Positions 27,336-36,246 of a DNA stretch of 48,761 nt are shown here, in pieces. The notes beneath the pieces are model-generated. The model ran no database searches and was not told the origin of the DNA. It saw only the letters and a program-made list of their open reading frames with translations. Source of the stretch: an uncultured Ruminococcus sp. (GTDB taxonomy: Bacteria; Bacillota; Clostridia; Oscillospirales; Acutalibacteraceae); assembly GCA_902785425.1 (NCBI GenBank), contig CACZYP010000028.1, forward strand, positions 1 through 48,761, in the 5' to 3' direction. The position numbers and the translations under genes are program-made. The number at the start of each line of letters is the position of its first letter. Position 1 is the stretch's first letter.

Positions 27336-27369
27336 ATCCTCTCCCGTTTCGTGCGGGGGAGGATTTTTT
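27336..27369 (+). terminator. Terminator after gapA
   Basis: ATCCTCTCCCG (27336-27346) pairs with CGGGGGAGGAT (27354-27364), followed by T6. On the minus strand an A-rich start and T-rich end could also serve the opposing gene. Confidence 0.85.
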
Positions 27370-27372
27370 CTG

Positions 27373-27786
27373 TTATGTCTTAATGAATAATGTAGCGTTG
27401 CCTCTCTTCAAGGCAGTTCCCGTGTTTGGGTCACGACTGACAGCGCAGCCGCTCATCTGCTTAGCCTTTATGCGGGAAAGTAAGCTCAGAGACAGCCGCT
27501 GCGTAAGAAAAGGGAGAGTCAGTCCGGAGCGGGAGCAATTAGGTATAACATAGGACTGATAAGAAGCAAGCTCATTTAAAACAAATGTTGTCCCTGGTGA
27601 GAGCAAAGCTATGTCATGGTCAAGAAGCATTGCGGCTTTAACATAATCGAAGCAAGCGGCTGTACCAAGCACATTGCTTTCGATTAAGTATGTCTGGAAC
27701 AGCGTTGGGGAGAGATGCTGAGCAGCGGCCTGCGAAGAGATGACCTGATAGATCTGGTGGCAATAGCTGAGTTTTGTTTGCGGCAT
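27373..27786 (-). CDS. Small protein of unknown function with strong promoter and operator
   Basis: 137 aa, mixed hydrophobic/polar, no signal peptide or clear membrane helix. I do not recognise the family. ATG 27786 is eight bases after AAGGAG; the GTG at 27795 overlaps that site. Expression signals are excellent: TTGACT-17-TATAAT and a perfect 15-bp inverted repeat over the -10 region. This suggests a tightly regulated, perhaps self-regulated gene, but no helix-turn-helix can be pointed to with confidence. It converges with gapA. Base use is less like the neighbouring housekeeping genes (many TTG/CTC leucines, few AAG), which may hint at acquisition. Confidence 0.6.
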   Translation of the reverse strand: MPQTKLSYCHQIYQVISSQAAAQHLSPTLFQTYLIESNVLGTAACFDYVKAAMLLDHDIALLSPGTTFVLNELASYQSYVIPNCSRSGLTLPFLTQRLSLSLLSRIKAKQMSGCAVSRDPNTGTALKRGNATLFIKT

Positions 27787-27802
27787 AAGAACCACTCCTT
27801 TT

Positions 27803-27840
27803 TAATAATTAGTAGCTAGGTACTAAGCTACTAATTATTA
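27803..27840 (-). promoter_or_regulatory. Operator-like perfect inverted repeat
   Basis: Arms TAATAATTAGTAGCT (27803-27817) and AGCTACTAATTATTA (27826-27840) are exact complements around an 8-base centre. The outer arm overlaps the -10 element of the minus-strand promoter and the palindrome covers the transcription start, so bound protein would block transcription. Confidence 0.8.
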
Positions 27841-27865
27841 TATCGTAGATATCTTTAAAAGTCAA
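27837..27865 (-). promoter_or_regulatory. Promoter of the small unknown gene
   Basis: On the minus strand TTGACT (27865-27860) and TATAAT (27842-27837) are separated by 17 bases. Confidence 0.85.
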
Positions 27866-27948
27866 GTTTTTTTTGAAAAAAATAAATAATCTTCGCTATG
27901 GAAATTATTTGAACAATAATGTATAATAGTAATATCGAGGTGTTTTTC

Positions 27949-29475
27949 ATGGTAGAAAGAATTTACAGCATGGGTCTTTTCGGAATAGAGGCTTACAAGG
28001 TTGAGGTCGAAGCGTCGTTTACTCAGGGACTGCCTGCTTTTGATGTTGTCGGGCTGCCCGATGCGGCGGTCAAGGAGTCTCGTGACAGAGTGCGCTCCGC
28101 TATGAAAAACTGCGGCTTCGATTTTCCGCTCGGTCATATCACGGTGAATCTTGCCCCGGCGGATATACGAAAGGTAGGTCCGCTTTATGATCTTCCGATA
28201 CTTGCCGCAATGCTTCGCCTGACCCGTCAGCTGAGCGCAGATACCGAAGACGCCGTTTTTATAGGCGAGCTGTCGCTTGCCGGAAATCTTCATTCGGTAA
28301 ACGGCGTTCTGCCTATGGTGATACAAGCGCAGAAGCTCGGCTTCAAGCGTGCGTTCGTTCCTTACGAAAACCGTGCCGAGGCGGCTGTTGTAAAGGGGAT
28401 AGACGTTTATCCGATAAAAGACGTTATGATGCTTTACAAGCATTTAACAGGTCAGCAGCCTGCGGAAAAGGCAGACCCCGAAAAGCTTACCGTTAGCCTT
28501 GGAAGCTTTGATGTCGATTTTTCACAGGTAAAAGGGCAGTATGAGGCGAAGCGTGCGATCGAGATAGCTGCCGCAGGCGGTCATAATATACTGCTCGTAG
28601 GTCCTCCGGGATCGGGAAAAAGTATGCTCGCAAAGCGACTGCCTACTATCCTTCCCGATATGACTTTTGAAGAAACGATCGAAACTACGAAGATTCATTC
28701 CATTGCAGGCTGTATCCCGAGCGGCATTTCGCTTATAGATCAGCGGCCGTTCCGTGCGCCGCATCACACTGTTTCGGCAATGGGTCTTGTGGGCGGCGGA
28801 ACCGTTCCAAAACCAGGAGAGATATCGCTTGCTCACAACGGTGTGCTGTTTCTTGATGAGTTTCCGGAATTTTCACGCCAGACTATGGAGGTTCTGCGCC
28901 AGCCCCTTGAAGACGGTACAGTTACAATATCGAGAGTGAGCGGAACGCTTACATATCCCTGTACCGTTGCGCTTGTCTGCGCTATGAACCCGTGTCCGTG
29001 CGGCTATTACGGAACGGGCGTCAGAAAATGCACCTGTTCGCCGCAGGCTGTTACGAGGTATCTAAACAAGGTGTCGGGTCCTCTGCTTGACAGGATAGAT
29101 ATACACATAGAAGTACCTGCAGTGAAATACGAAGAGCTTTCGAGCGCACAGCCTGCCGAGTCGTCCGAAAAGATAAGAGAACGTGTCAACAAGGCAAGAG
29201 CAGTACAGACGCAGCGCTTCAAAGATCTGCCGATAAGCTCCAACGCACGTATTCCTACGGGAAAGCTGCATGAATTCTGCGCCCTTGACGAAAAGGCGGA
29301 CAAGATGCTTCAAAAGGCGTTCGACAAGCTCGGGCTTTCATCGAGAGCCTACAGCAAAATATTGAAAGTCTCACGCACGATAGCCGATCTTGAAGGCAGC
29401 GAAAAGATAACCTCTGCCCATGTAGCCGAAGCGGTGCAGTACAGAAGCCTTGACAGAAAATACTGGGACAGGTGA
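27949..29475 (+). CDS. comM: ComM/YifB family Mg-chelatase-like AAA+ ATPase
   Basis: 508-aa cytoplasmic ATPase of the YifB/ComM family; in other bacteria ComM is a hexameric helicase that helps branch migration during natural transformation, but many carriers are not known to be competent. The N-terminal Lon-protease-like fold (about 1-170, FDVVGLPDAAVKESRDRV) is followed by the AAA+ domain with Walker A GPPGSGKS (218-225) and Walker B LFLDEF (300-305). A cysteine cluster NPCPCGYYG...CTC sits at about 347-363, and a C-terminal Mg-chelatase helical domain ends the protein. ATG 27949 follows GAGG (27937-27940) by eight bases; a TATAAT at 27922-27927 may be its -10 box. Confidence 0.93.
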   Translation: MVERIYSMGLFGIEAYKVEVEASFTQGLPAFDVVGLPDAAVKESRDRVRSAMKNCGFDFPLGHITVNLAPADIRKVGPLYDLPILAAMLRLTRQLSADTEDAVFIGELSLAGNLHSVNGVLPMVIQAQKLGFKRAFVPYENRAEAAVVKGIDVYPIKDVMMLYKHLTGQQPAEKADPEKLTVSLGSFDVDFSQVKGQYEAKRAIEIAAAGGHNILLVGPPGSGKSMLAKRLPTILPDMTFEETIETTKIHSIAGCIPSGISLIDQRPFRAPHHTVSAMGLVGGGTVPKPGEISLAHNGVLFLDEFPEFSRQTMEVLRQPLEDGTVTISRVSGTLTYPCTVALVCAMNPCPCGYYGTGVRKCTCSPQAVTRYLNKVSGPLLDRIDIHIEVPAVKYEELSSAQPAESSEKIRERVNKARAVQTQRFKDLPISSNARIPTGKLHEFCALDEKADKMLQKAFDKLGLSSRAYSKILKVSRTIADLEGSEKITSAHVAEAVQYRSLDRKYWDR

Positions 29476-29483
29476 GGGACTTT

Positions 29484-29566
29484 AAATTGAAAATGGAAAA
29501 TAGAAAATTGCGGTCAGCCTCGCTGTGCTCGGCTTTTTTATATAATTGTAACTCGGTAACTCGCAT
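29484..29566. repeat. Half-size AATTGAAAATGG-type repeat with a fourth hairpin type
   Basis: The arm AAATTGAAAATGGAAAATAG is followed by GGTCAGCCTCGCTGTGCTCGGC, an imperfect hairpin that is not of the three other cassette types but occurs again (reversed) at about 44937-44960. The rest of the gap to 29795 holds only the promoter at 29668. Confidence 0.65.
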
Positions 29567-29667
29567 CTGCCGATTTCATTAGATCATACTTTTTGTGTGT
29601 TACTTCTTGAATACAATAGTTCACAAAACGGATTATTGCATATTTTACAATTTGTATAAATAACCAC

Positions 29668-29696
29668 TTGACAAAAATGCGGATAAATGACATAAT
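29668..29696 (+). promoter_or_regulatory. Promoter of the Wzz / BY-kinase / phosphatase genes
   Basis: TTGACA (29668-29673) and CATAAT (29691-29696) with a 17-base spacer, about 100 bases before the first gene. Confidence 0.8.
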
Positions 29697-29795
29697 AGTG
29701 AATGTATCGTTCTCGGCGGAGGGAGTATACCCTTTTGCACAGAACGGCCATGGTTTGGACAGAAAATGACGTATAGAAAAGGTGGATAATTTTCA

Positions 29796-30521
29796 ATGAA
29801 TGAAAATGCGAGAAATACCAATAATGAGGAGTATACCATTGACCTGATGCTTATGCTCGGTCTGCTCCGGAAGCATGTTATCATGCTTATCGTTTGTGCT
29901 ATAGTAGGCGGTATAGCGGCATTCGGCTACACCAACTATTTCGTTCCCGAAAAGTATAAGGCGACGGCGACGGTTATCATAAACAACAGAGCTACCGATT
30001 CGCAGTATATCTATCCGAGTGAGATCCAGAGCTCGCAGGATCTGGCTCAGCTTTATTCGATCATTATCAAGGCAGACAATGTTCTTGAAGCGGTAAAGAA
30101 GGATCTTAATCTCAACATCAGCAACGAGCAGCTCAAGAACTCCATACAGGTAGGTCTTGTCGGTGATACTCAGGTAGTTGAGATCTCCTGCACAAGCACT
30201 AATCCGCAGTATGCGCTTGACCTTGTAACAAAGTTCGTTGAACATTCAAAGCCTGTTATCCTTGAAAAGGTAGAGGCAGGTTCGGTAAAGGATCTTAACG
30301 AGCCTGCACTTTCCAATAACGGTCATCCCGTTTCGCCCAATAAGAAAAAGAATACCGCTATAGGTTTCCTCGGCGGTCTTGTTGCGGCTGCGGCATTCGT
30401 TATCCTCAGAGAAATGCTCAACACCAAGTTCAAAACGGAGGCTGACGTAACAAATACTCTCGGTATCCCCGTTCTCGGTGTTATCCCGTTTATTGAAGAA
30501 AAGGAGTTTGCACAGAAATGA
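29796..30521 (+). CDS. Wzz/YveK-type chain-length determinant (BY-kinase activator)
   Basis: 241-aa polysaccharide co-polymerase-like membrane protein. Two membrane helices (about 27-47 and 184-204) flank an extracytoplasmic domain, the standard layout of the activator subunit that switches on a separate tyrosine kinase. The N-terminal Wzz motif includes IDLMLMLGLLRKH, and a proline-containing segment precedes the second helix. Its stop overlaps the kinase start by four bases (ATGA). AGGTGG precedes ATG 29796. No glycosyltransferase, flippase or polymerase gene lies beside it. Confidence 0.88.
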   Translation: MNENARNTNNEEYTIDLMLMLGLLRKHVIMLIVCAIVGGIAAFGYTNYFVPEKYKATATVIINNRATDSQYIYPSEIQSSQDLAQLYSIIIKADNVLEAVKKDLNLNISNEQLKNSIQVGLVGDTQVVEISCTSTNPQYALDLVTKFVEHSKPVILEKVEAGSVKDLNEPALSNNGHPVSPNKKKNTAIGFLGGLVAAAAFVILREMLNTKFKTEADVTNTLGIPVLGVIPFIEEKEFAQK

Positions 30522-31297
30522 GTGAAACAGCAGCTACAGCAAATAAGAGAAAACACAGACATCATCGTCACCACAAAAAGCACAACACTACAGTAAAGCA
30601 GATATTCAGTGTTGCCAATCCGAACGCTCCGACATACTATGTCGAAGCTTTTAAGATGATCGCTTCAAATATCGAGTTTATCGCTGTTGCTCAGGAGTGC
30701 AAGAGCCTGCTCGTTACTTCGACCGTGCAGGACGAAGGAAAAACAAACCTTTCCATCAATCTTGCCCTTGCTCTTGCAGGCTACGGAAAAAAGGTTTGTC
30801 TCGTTGACTGCGACCTCAGAATGCCCAGCGTTCACAGACTCCAGAGAAGCTCGCTCGGTCTTACACACGTTCTCAAGGGAGAAAATACACTTGATGAAGT
30901 AATTTTCAAGCATGAGAATTCCGAGCTTAATATCCTGCTCGGCGGCGCTATACCGCCGAACCCGACAGAACTTCTTGCAAGCAGAAAGATGCAGAAGGTA
31001 GTAGAAGAGCTTGCCGATAAATTCGATTACGTTATTTACGATACACCGCCGTGTCTCGGTATTTCCGATGTATCGGTACTCGGCAGATATATGGATGGTG
31101 CTATCCTTGCCATCAGACACGACTCCACCGATAAGAGAATGGTCGAAAAGGCAATGAGCAACATCGAAAACTCCGGTCTTAAAGTCCTGGGTGCTATCCT
31201 CATGGAATACAAGGCAGATTCCGACGTTTCAAATTCGTACTACTACAAGTACGGTTACAAATACGGAGGATACTACTATGGAGAGAAAGAAGACTGA
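30518..31297 (+). CDS. Bacterial tyrosine kinase (BY-kinase, CapB/YwqD type)
   Basis: 259-aa cytoplasmic ATPase that autophosphorylates on C-terminal tyrosines when held by the Wzz-like subunit. A His/Lys-rich head (10-22) is followed by Walker A in VTSTVQDEGKTN (about 66-77; the usual PGEGKS is changed to QDEGKT), Walker A' VCLVDCDLR (D97, D99) and Walker B YVIYDTPP (171-178). The tail has nine tyrosines within residues 241-254 (SYYYKYGYKYGGYYYG), a typical phosphorylation cluster. It overlaps the phosphatase gene by 20 bases. Confidence 0.92.
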   Translation: MSETAATANKRKHRHHRHHKKHNTTVKQIFSVANPNAPTYYVEAFKMIASNIEFIAVAQECKSLLVTSTVQDEGKTNLSINLALALAGYGKKVCLVDCDLRMPSVHRLQRSSLGLTHVLKGENTLDEVIFKHENSELNILLGGAIPPNPTELLASRKMQKVVEELADKFDYVIYDTPPCLGISDVSVLGRYMDGAILAIRHDSTDKRMVEKAMSNIENSGLKVLGAILMEYKADSDVSNSYYYKYGYKYGGYYYGEKED

Positions 31298-32045
31298 TAT
31301 CCACTGCCACATCCTTCCCGGTATCGACGACGGGGCAAGAAACGTCGAGGTTTCTGTAGATCTGATCAGACAACAGCGTAATGACGGCGTTGAGAACATA
31401 GTTTTCACGCCTCATTTCTGTTCTGACCGGATAACAGTTGAAGAATTTACAGAACATCGTGCGGCGGCGCTTGATAAGCTCTGCGCTGTTCCCGAATTCA
31501 AAGATATGGATATTAACGTCAAGCTCGGAGCGGAGGTCTACTACACGGTAGATATCCCTTTGCTTGATCTTGAAAAGCTTTGCTTTGAAAAAACGAACTA
31601 CATACTCATAGAACTTCCGACGCAGGCTCGTCCGCACGGAATGAAGCGCACGTTTGCAAATGTGGTGAACAGCGGCTTTACACCGATAATAGCTCATGTG
31701 GAGCGCTACTCATACATGCTTTCCGATCCTTCGCTTTTGTATGATATGATAGAGCTTGGCTGTCTTGCACAGATAAATGCCGAAGCCGTTTTGAAAAAGA
31801 CAAAGCTTACTCCGATGATAAACTATTTCATCCGCCACGGACTGGTGCATACGATGTGCACCGACTGCCATTCGCCTCACAGGCGCCCGGCAAATCTCAG
31901 AGACGGCCTTAAAGAGCTTGAAAGAATGCTTGGTGAAAACTACTCCGAGCTGTTCATGAGCAACGCCGAAAAGATATTTAACGGCAGACCCGTTGACATC
32001 GGATACATAAAAAAACCACGAAAGATACTGAGCCTGTGGCTCTGA
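31278..32045 (+). CDS. PHP-type protein-tyrosine phosphatase (CapC/YwqE)
   Basis: 255-aa metal-dependent phosphatase that dephosphorylates the BY-kinase tyrosine tail. Near the N-terminus TDIHCHILPGIDDGA provides the HxH motif and metal ligands; FTPHF, AHVERY and CTDCHSPH supply the remaining histidines and aspartate. ATG 31278 lies eight bases after GGAGG (31265-31269) inside the kinase gene; longer in-frame starts have no site. It completes the modulator-kinase-phosphatase triad, and a terminator follows at once. Confidence 0.92.
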   Translation: MERKKTDIHCHILPGIDDGARNVEVSVDLIRQQRNDGVENIVFTPHFCSDRITVEEFTEHRAAALDKLCAVPEFKDMDINVKLGAEVYYTVDIPLLDLEKLCFEKTNYILIELPTQARPHGMKRTFANVVNSGFTPIIAHVERYSYMLSDPSLLYDMIELGCLAQINAEAVLKKTKLTPMINYFIRHGLVHTMCTDCHSPHRRPANLRDGLKELERMLGENYSELFMSNAEKIFNGRPVDIGYIKKPRKILSLWL

Positions 32046-32084
32046 AAAAAGCCTGCCCGTAATTTTTGCGGACAGGCTTTTTTT
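32045..32084 (+). terminator. Terminator after the phosphatase gene
   Basis: AAAAAGCCTG and CAGGCTTTTT arms with inner CCG/CGG pairing, followed by a run of seven T residues. Confidence 0.88.
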
Positions 32085-32256
32085 AATTGACAATTGACAA
32101 TGGATAATTGACAATTGCGGAACTCGGCTTCGCCGAGTTGATTATTATTGCATTTCAAAGGAGCATACTTTCTCGGCGAGAAAAAAGGAAAGCTCACACT
32201 TATAAAAAAAGCACGAAGTGCTTCCTTAATTGTCCATTGTCAATTGTCAAAAATTG
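32085..32256. repeat. AATTGACAATT-family modular palindromic repeat
   Basis: Left arm AATTGACAATTGACAATGG and hairpin AACTCGGCTTCGCCGAGTT, a core of about 70 bases, then hairpin AGCACGAAGTGCT and the right arm TTAATTGTCCATTGTCAATT. The core includes TTCTCGGCGAGAA, a further small palindrome. Confidence 0.78.
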
Positions 32257-32621
32257 CCAAAGGGCGGAAGCGTTTAGAACGCACCGCCCTTTGTTCGTTT
32301 ATGGAAGCGTGGAGAAATGATCGTAATAAACGGGAGACACTGCTCCTTATATGGTATTGTCTCATGCCAAAGTGACAGCTTTTTGAAGTCTTTGTGACAA
32401 GCTTTAAAAAGTGTTACGGAGAACGAATGAAGTGCCTATTTTCAGCGTTTTATATAAAAAAAGATTTTTAACTTTGGGTAGTATTACGCCAAACAATAGC
32501 AATGATAATTCTAAAAGGGAATTAAAAAACAGATTTGATATTTTATAATATTTACAGTAATATTCGGAATTTATGCGTGTTTTTGTGTTTGTCAACAAAC
32601 TTTCCAAGGAGGAAGATAGCA
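32257..32621 (+). other. Leader region of the alpha-amylase gene
   Basis: Mostly A/T rich with no gene. GTGACA occurs twice (near 32373 and 32393) next to AAGCTTT-like repeats. A tentative promoter is TTGATA (32535-32540), 17 bases, TAATAT (32558-32563). AAGGAGG at 32606-32612 is the ribosome binding site for ATG 32622. Confidence 0.4.
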
Positions 32622-34889
32622 ATGAGAAAGCTTTTTACAAAGATCATTTGCTGCGCTTTGCTTGCCGGTATGGTTACGACCGGCAGCGTTGCTGTGCTCA
32701 ACAGCGCCGTTAACGCATCGGCAGCCGAAGTAAATGCTGAAGAGTCCGCTGCATCGGGTATCACCGTTCACTACAAGAGCGAATCCGGTACACCGACAGT
32801 TTATTATTGGAACTCATTGCCCGATATCATCGAGACCGATTATCCCGGCGAGACGATGAAATCCGAGGGCGATGGCTGGTATTCCAAAACATTCCCGGGC
32901 GTTAGCAAGATCAACCTGCAGTTTATCGTAGGTGACACACGCTCTGCCGAACTCACACGCCCCGAGGCCGGTGAGTATTGGTACAAAAAAGGCAGATGGT
33001 ATACAAAGAACCCCGAACAGGGCGGAAATGACGATTATGAGCGTACCGACATGCGTCAGGATTCCATCTATTTCGTTATGACTACCCGTTTCTACGACGG
33101 TGACAAGAGCAACAACCTTCACTGCTGGGACGACGGTACGGCTAATAACCCCGATTCAGACCCGGCTTGGAGAGGCGACTTCAAGGGTCTTATCGACAAG
33201 CTCGATTATATCAAGGCTCTCGGATTCTCCGCTATCTGGATTACTCCTGTTGTAGAGAATGCCAGCGGTTACGATTACCACGGCTACCACGCATTTGATT
33301 TCGGTAAAGTAGATCCCCGTTATGAGAGCGAAGGCGCAACATATCAGGATCTTATTGACGCAGCCCATGAAAAGGGCATAAAGATCGTTCAGGACGTAGT
33401 ATGGAACCACACGGGCAACTTCGGTGAGAAGGGTCTCGGCGAGATGTTCACAAAGAACTACGACAAGCTTGACGATGCAGATAACTGCATGCAGCCTATT
33501 TCCGGCTCCGATCTTCTCAAAACATATCCGAATTACACATCTCTGAAGCCCGGCGATCAGTTCCAGGCAAGACTTAATATCCTAAAGGATCTTAAGAACG
33601 AGGGTCATGACGCCGCTAACAATTACCACAGAGAGCAGAACATGGGCTACGAGTCCTCTATCGAGCAGCAGGGTTCGATGGCAGGCGACTGCGTTGACCT
33701 TAACACAGAAAATCAGAAGGTCGCAGATTACATCAACGACTGCTACACTCAGTATGTAGATATGGGCGTTGACTGCTTCCGTCTCGATACAGAAAAGCAT
33801 ATCAACCGCTGGACGCTCAACAGCGCATATTTCCCCGTTTACGAGAAGTATGAAAACTTCTTTATCTTCGGTGAGGTCTGCGCACGTGTTCGTGACGTAT
33901 GGAACCACAACATTCCTTCCAGCTCACCTCCGTTCTTCACATGGAAAGAGACAGACAGCGCATGGATCGGCAACTGGAACACGACCGACCCGACAGCTAA
34001 CATCGAGCCTTCCAAGAAGCACTACGATCAGTATTCAAATCCGAGCGGAGTTCCCTCAAGCCAGAACTCCTTCCTCAACGGCAACAGCTACCATAAGCCC
34101 GACTACAGCAAGTGGAACGGCACGGGCGTTATCGACTTCTCGATGCACAGAAACTTCGAGAACGCAGGCTCCGCTTACAGAGCAGCGCTCGCAGAGGATC
34201 AGTATTTCAATGATGCAACATGGGTAGTAACATACGTTGATTCGCACGACTACGGCCCGGAGATCGGCTCCGACGATACAATGCGCTACAACGGCGGTAC
34301 TGCTGCATGGGCAGAGAACCTTTCGCTTATGTTCACATTCAGAGGCATTCCGTGTCTGTATTACGGCTCTGAGGTCGAGTTCATGGCAGGCTCGAAGATC
34401 GACGTCGGCCCGAATGCTCCTCTTGCAACAACAGGCCGTGCATACTTCGGTGACTACCTTGAGGGTAACGTAACTGCAAGCGAATTCGGTAAAGAAGACT
34501 CAGCAAGCGGCAAGGTCAAGGAAACTCTCAACAACCCGCTCGCAAAGCATATCCAGAGACTCAACCAGATCAGACGTGCAGTTCCTGCACTCCAGATGGG
34601 TCAGTACTCAACAGACGGCTGCAACGGCGGCATGGCTTACAAGCGCCGCTACACAGCAGACGGCATCGACAGCTACGCACTCGTAACAGTTTCCGGCGGC
34701 GCAACATTCTCCGGTGTTGAAAACGGCACATATGTAGAAGTTGTAACCGGTAAGAAGGTAACAGTATCGAACGGCACGCTCTCGACCGACAGCATCGGCC
34801 AGGGCAACATCAGATGCTACGTTCTCCAGACAGGCGACGGCGTTGAGCCTACAGGCAAAGTCGGCACAGACGGTTCGTATCTTAAGTAA
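32622..34889 (+). CDS. Secreted GH13 alpha-amylase with N-terminal CBM26-like module
   Basis: 755-aa extracellular starch hydrolase. A signal peptide (about 1-35) is followed by a CBM26-like starch-binding module (about 46-130, with the WY/W pattern GDGWYSKTFP) and the GH13 barrel from about 145. Catalytic regions are DVVWNH (258-263), CFRLDTEKH with nucleophile D389, FGEV with acid/base E418, and SHD with D543. A C-terminal beta domain ends near 735. It has neither a dockerin nor a membrane anchor, so it is probably released or bound only through its CBM. The start follows AAGGAGG; the longer frame from 32535 would remove the signal peptide from the N-terminus. It is an orphan among non-sugar genes. 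Confidence 0.92.
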   Translation: MRKLFTKIICCALLAGMVTTGSVAVLNSAVNASAAEVNAEESAASGITVHYKSESGTPTVYYWNSLPDIIETDYPGETMKSEGDGWYSKTFPGVSKINLQFIVGDTRSAELTRPEAGEYWYKKGRWYTKNPEQGGNDDYERTDMRQDSIYFVMTTRFYDGDKSNNLHCWDDGTANNPDSDPAWRGDFKGLIDKLDYIKALGFSAIWITPVVENASGYDYHGYHAFDFGKVDPRYESEGATYQDLIDAAHEKGIKIVQDVVWNHTGNFGEKGLGEMFTKNYDKLDDADNCMQPISGSDLLKTYPNYTSLKPGDQFQARLNILKDLKNEGHDAANNYHREQNMGYESSIEQQGSMAGDCVDLNTENQKVADYINDCYTQYVDMGVDCFRLDTEKHINRWTLNSAYFPVYEKYENFFIFGEVCARVRDVWNHNIPSSSPPFFTWKETDSAWIGNWNTTDPTANIEPSKKHYDQYSNPSGVPSSQNSFLNGNSYHKPDYSKWNGTGVIDFSMHRNFENAGSAYRAALAEDQYFNDATWVVTYVDSHDYGPEIGSDDTMRYNGGTAAWAENLSLMFTFRGIPCLYYGSEVEFMAGSKIDVGPNAPLATTGRAYFGDYLEGNVTASEFGKEDSASGKVKETLNNPLAKHIQRLNQIRRAVPALQMGQYSTDGCNGGMAYKRRYTADGIDSYALVTVSGGATFSGVENGTYVEVVTGKKVTVSNGTLSTDSIGQGNIRCYVLQTGDGVEPTGKVGTDGSYLK

Positions 34890-34910
34890 TAAAAAATTCA
34901 TCAAATAGTA

Positions 34911-34940
34911 AAAAACCGTACTCATTGAGTGCGGTTTTTT
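34911..34940 (+). terminator. Terminator after the alpha-amylase gene
   Basis: AAAAACCGTACTC and GAGTGCGGTTTTT pair (one G-T) around ATT, ending in a T run. Confidence 0.88.
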
Positions 34941-34942
34941 GT

Positions 34943-34971
34943 TTGACATACTACATTTATAATGGTATAAT
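34943..34971 (+). promoter_or_regulatory. Promoter of gpsA
   Basis: TTGACA (34943-34948) and TATAAT (34966-34971) with a 17-base spacer, placed immediately after the preceding terminator. Confidence 0.88.
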
Positions 34972-35074
34972 TGAATTTAGCATAACAGAGAATCAGAGGA
35001 TCATTTACAGGCGGTCAGGATTTATCACCACACAGCCGTCTTACTATAACACTTTGATATAATCGGAGGTCAAT

Positions 35075-36046
35075 ATGAAAATATCGCTTTTAGGATGCGG
35101 CCGTTGGGGCGCATTTATAGCATGGTATCTTGATAAGATCGGTCATGATGTTTTGACATGGGGCCGTGAGGGATCGCACCATTTTGAACAGCTTTTGCAG
35201 ACAAGAAACAACGGCATGCTCACATTTCCGGAGTCGATAGAGCTTTCAAACGACCTCGGCAAGGCGATCGAGAGGGCAGAGGTGATCGTTATCTCTATAA
35301 GCTGCCAGGCGCTTCGTTCGTTCCTTGAAGATGTTAAGAAGTATGATATCACAGGCAAGAGCTTTGTCTTGTGCATGAAAGGCATAGAAGCCGATACAGG
35401 TAAAAGGCTTACCGAGGTCGTTGCAGACGTTCTCGGTGAAAATGTTCCCGTTGCTGTATGGGTAGGTCCCGGACATCCGCAGAACTTTGTAAACGGCATA
35501 CCAAACTGCATGGTCATTGACAGCAGTTTCAACGATCTTAAAACAAAGCTTGTTGAGGAGTTTTCAAGCAAGCTCTGCCGCTTCTATTTCGGCTCAGACC
35601 TTATCGGCAGCGAGGTAGGCGCAGCAGCTAAAAACGTTATAGGTATAGCCGCAGGTATGCTCGACGGTTTCAACTACAGCTCGCTCAAAGGCGCTCTTAT
35701 GAGCAGAGGAACGTACGAGGTTGGCAAGCTTATCAAGGCTATGGGCGGCAGTGAGTATTCCGCATACGGTCTTTGTCATCTCGGCGACTACGAGGCGACG
35801 CTCTTCTCGAAATTCAGTCAGAACAGAATGTTCGGTGAAACATACGTAAAGGGAGAGTGCTACACGAAGCTTGCCGAAGGCGTTGCAACGAGCCGTGCGC
35901 TTGTTTATCTTTCAAAAAAATACGGTGTGGAAATGCCGATCGTCAACTCTGTAAATGCGATCCTGACAAATCATACCGATCCGAAAACAGAACTCGACGC
36001 CCTTTTCAGCAGGAGCATCAAGAAAGAGTTCCAATACTTTATATAA
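35075..36046 (+). CDS. gpsA: NAD(P)H-dependent glycerol-3-phosphate dehydrogenase
   Basis: Reduces dihydroxyacetone phosphate to sn-glycerol 3-phosphate for phospholipid synthesis, in the cytoplasm. 323 aa. The N-terminal Rossmann motif is GCGRWGAF (8-15), and the family's GPGHP motif is at about 131-135 (GPSxA in many homologues, so slightly atypical). The C-terminal helical domain has AAKNVIGIAAGMLDG with the conserved lysine, and LGDYEAT. AGGAGG-like CGGAGG precedes ATG 35075. It stands alone between a terminator and a repeat. The atypical GPGHP leaves a small chance of a related dehydrogenase. Confidence 0.88.
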   Translation: MKISLLGCGRWGAFIAWYLDKIGHDVLTWGREGSHHFEQLLQTRNNGMLTFPESIELSNDLGKAIERAEVIVISISCQALRSFLEDVKKYDITGKSFVLCMKGIEADTGKRLTEVVADVLGENVPVAVWVGPGHPQNFVNGIPNCMVIDSSFNDLKTKLVEEFSSKLCRFYFGSDLIGSEVGAAAKNVIGIAAGMLDGFNYSSLKGALMSRGTYEVGKLIKAMGGSEYSAYGLCHLGDYEATLFSKFSQNRMFGETYVKGECYTKLAEGVATSRALVYLSKKYGVEMPIVNSVNAILTNHTDPKTELDALFSRSIKKEFQYFI

Positions 36047-36231
36047 TTGACAATTGACAATGGATAATTGACAATTTCGGAGTCGCTTCGCTCCTGTTTT
36101 ATATTAGTTCTCGGAAAGCTATACTTTATTAGTTGCCGAGAGAGAATTATCAAGTTGGAATACACCAATATAAATCAAGCACGAAGTGCTTCCTCAATTT
36201 TTCATTTTCCATTTTCAATTTTCAATTAAAA
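36045..36231. repeat. AATTGACAATT-family modular palindromic repeat
   Basis: Begins inside the gpsA stop codon. Left arm AATTGACAATTGACAATGG, hairpin GGAGTCGCTTCGCTCC, a core with TATTAGTTCTCGG and its partial complement CCGAGAG, then hairpin AAGCACGAAGTGCTT and right arm TTTTTCATTTTCCATTTTC. It runs up to the ribosome binding site of the next gene. Confidence 0.78.
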
Positions 36232-36246
36232 AAAAGGGGGTATTTT

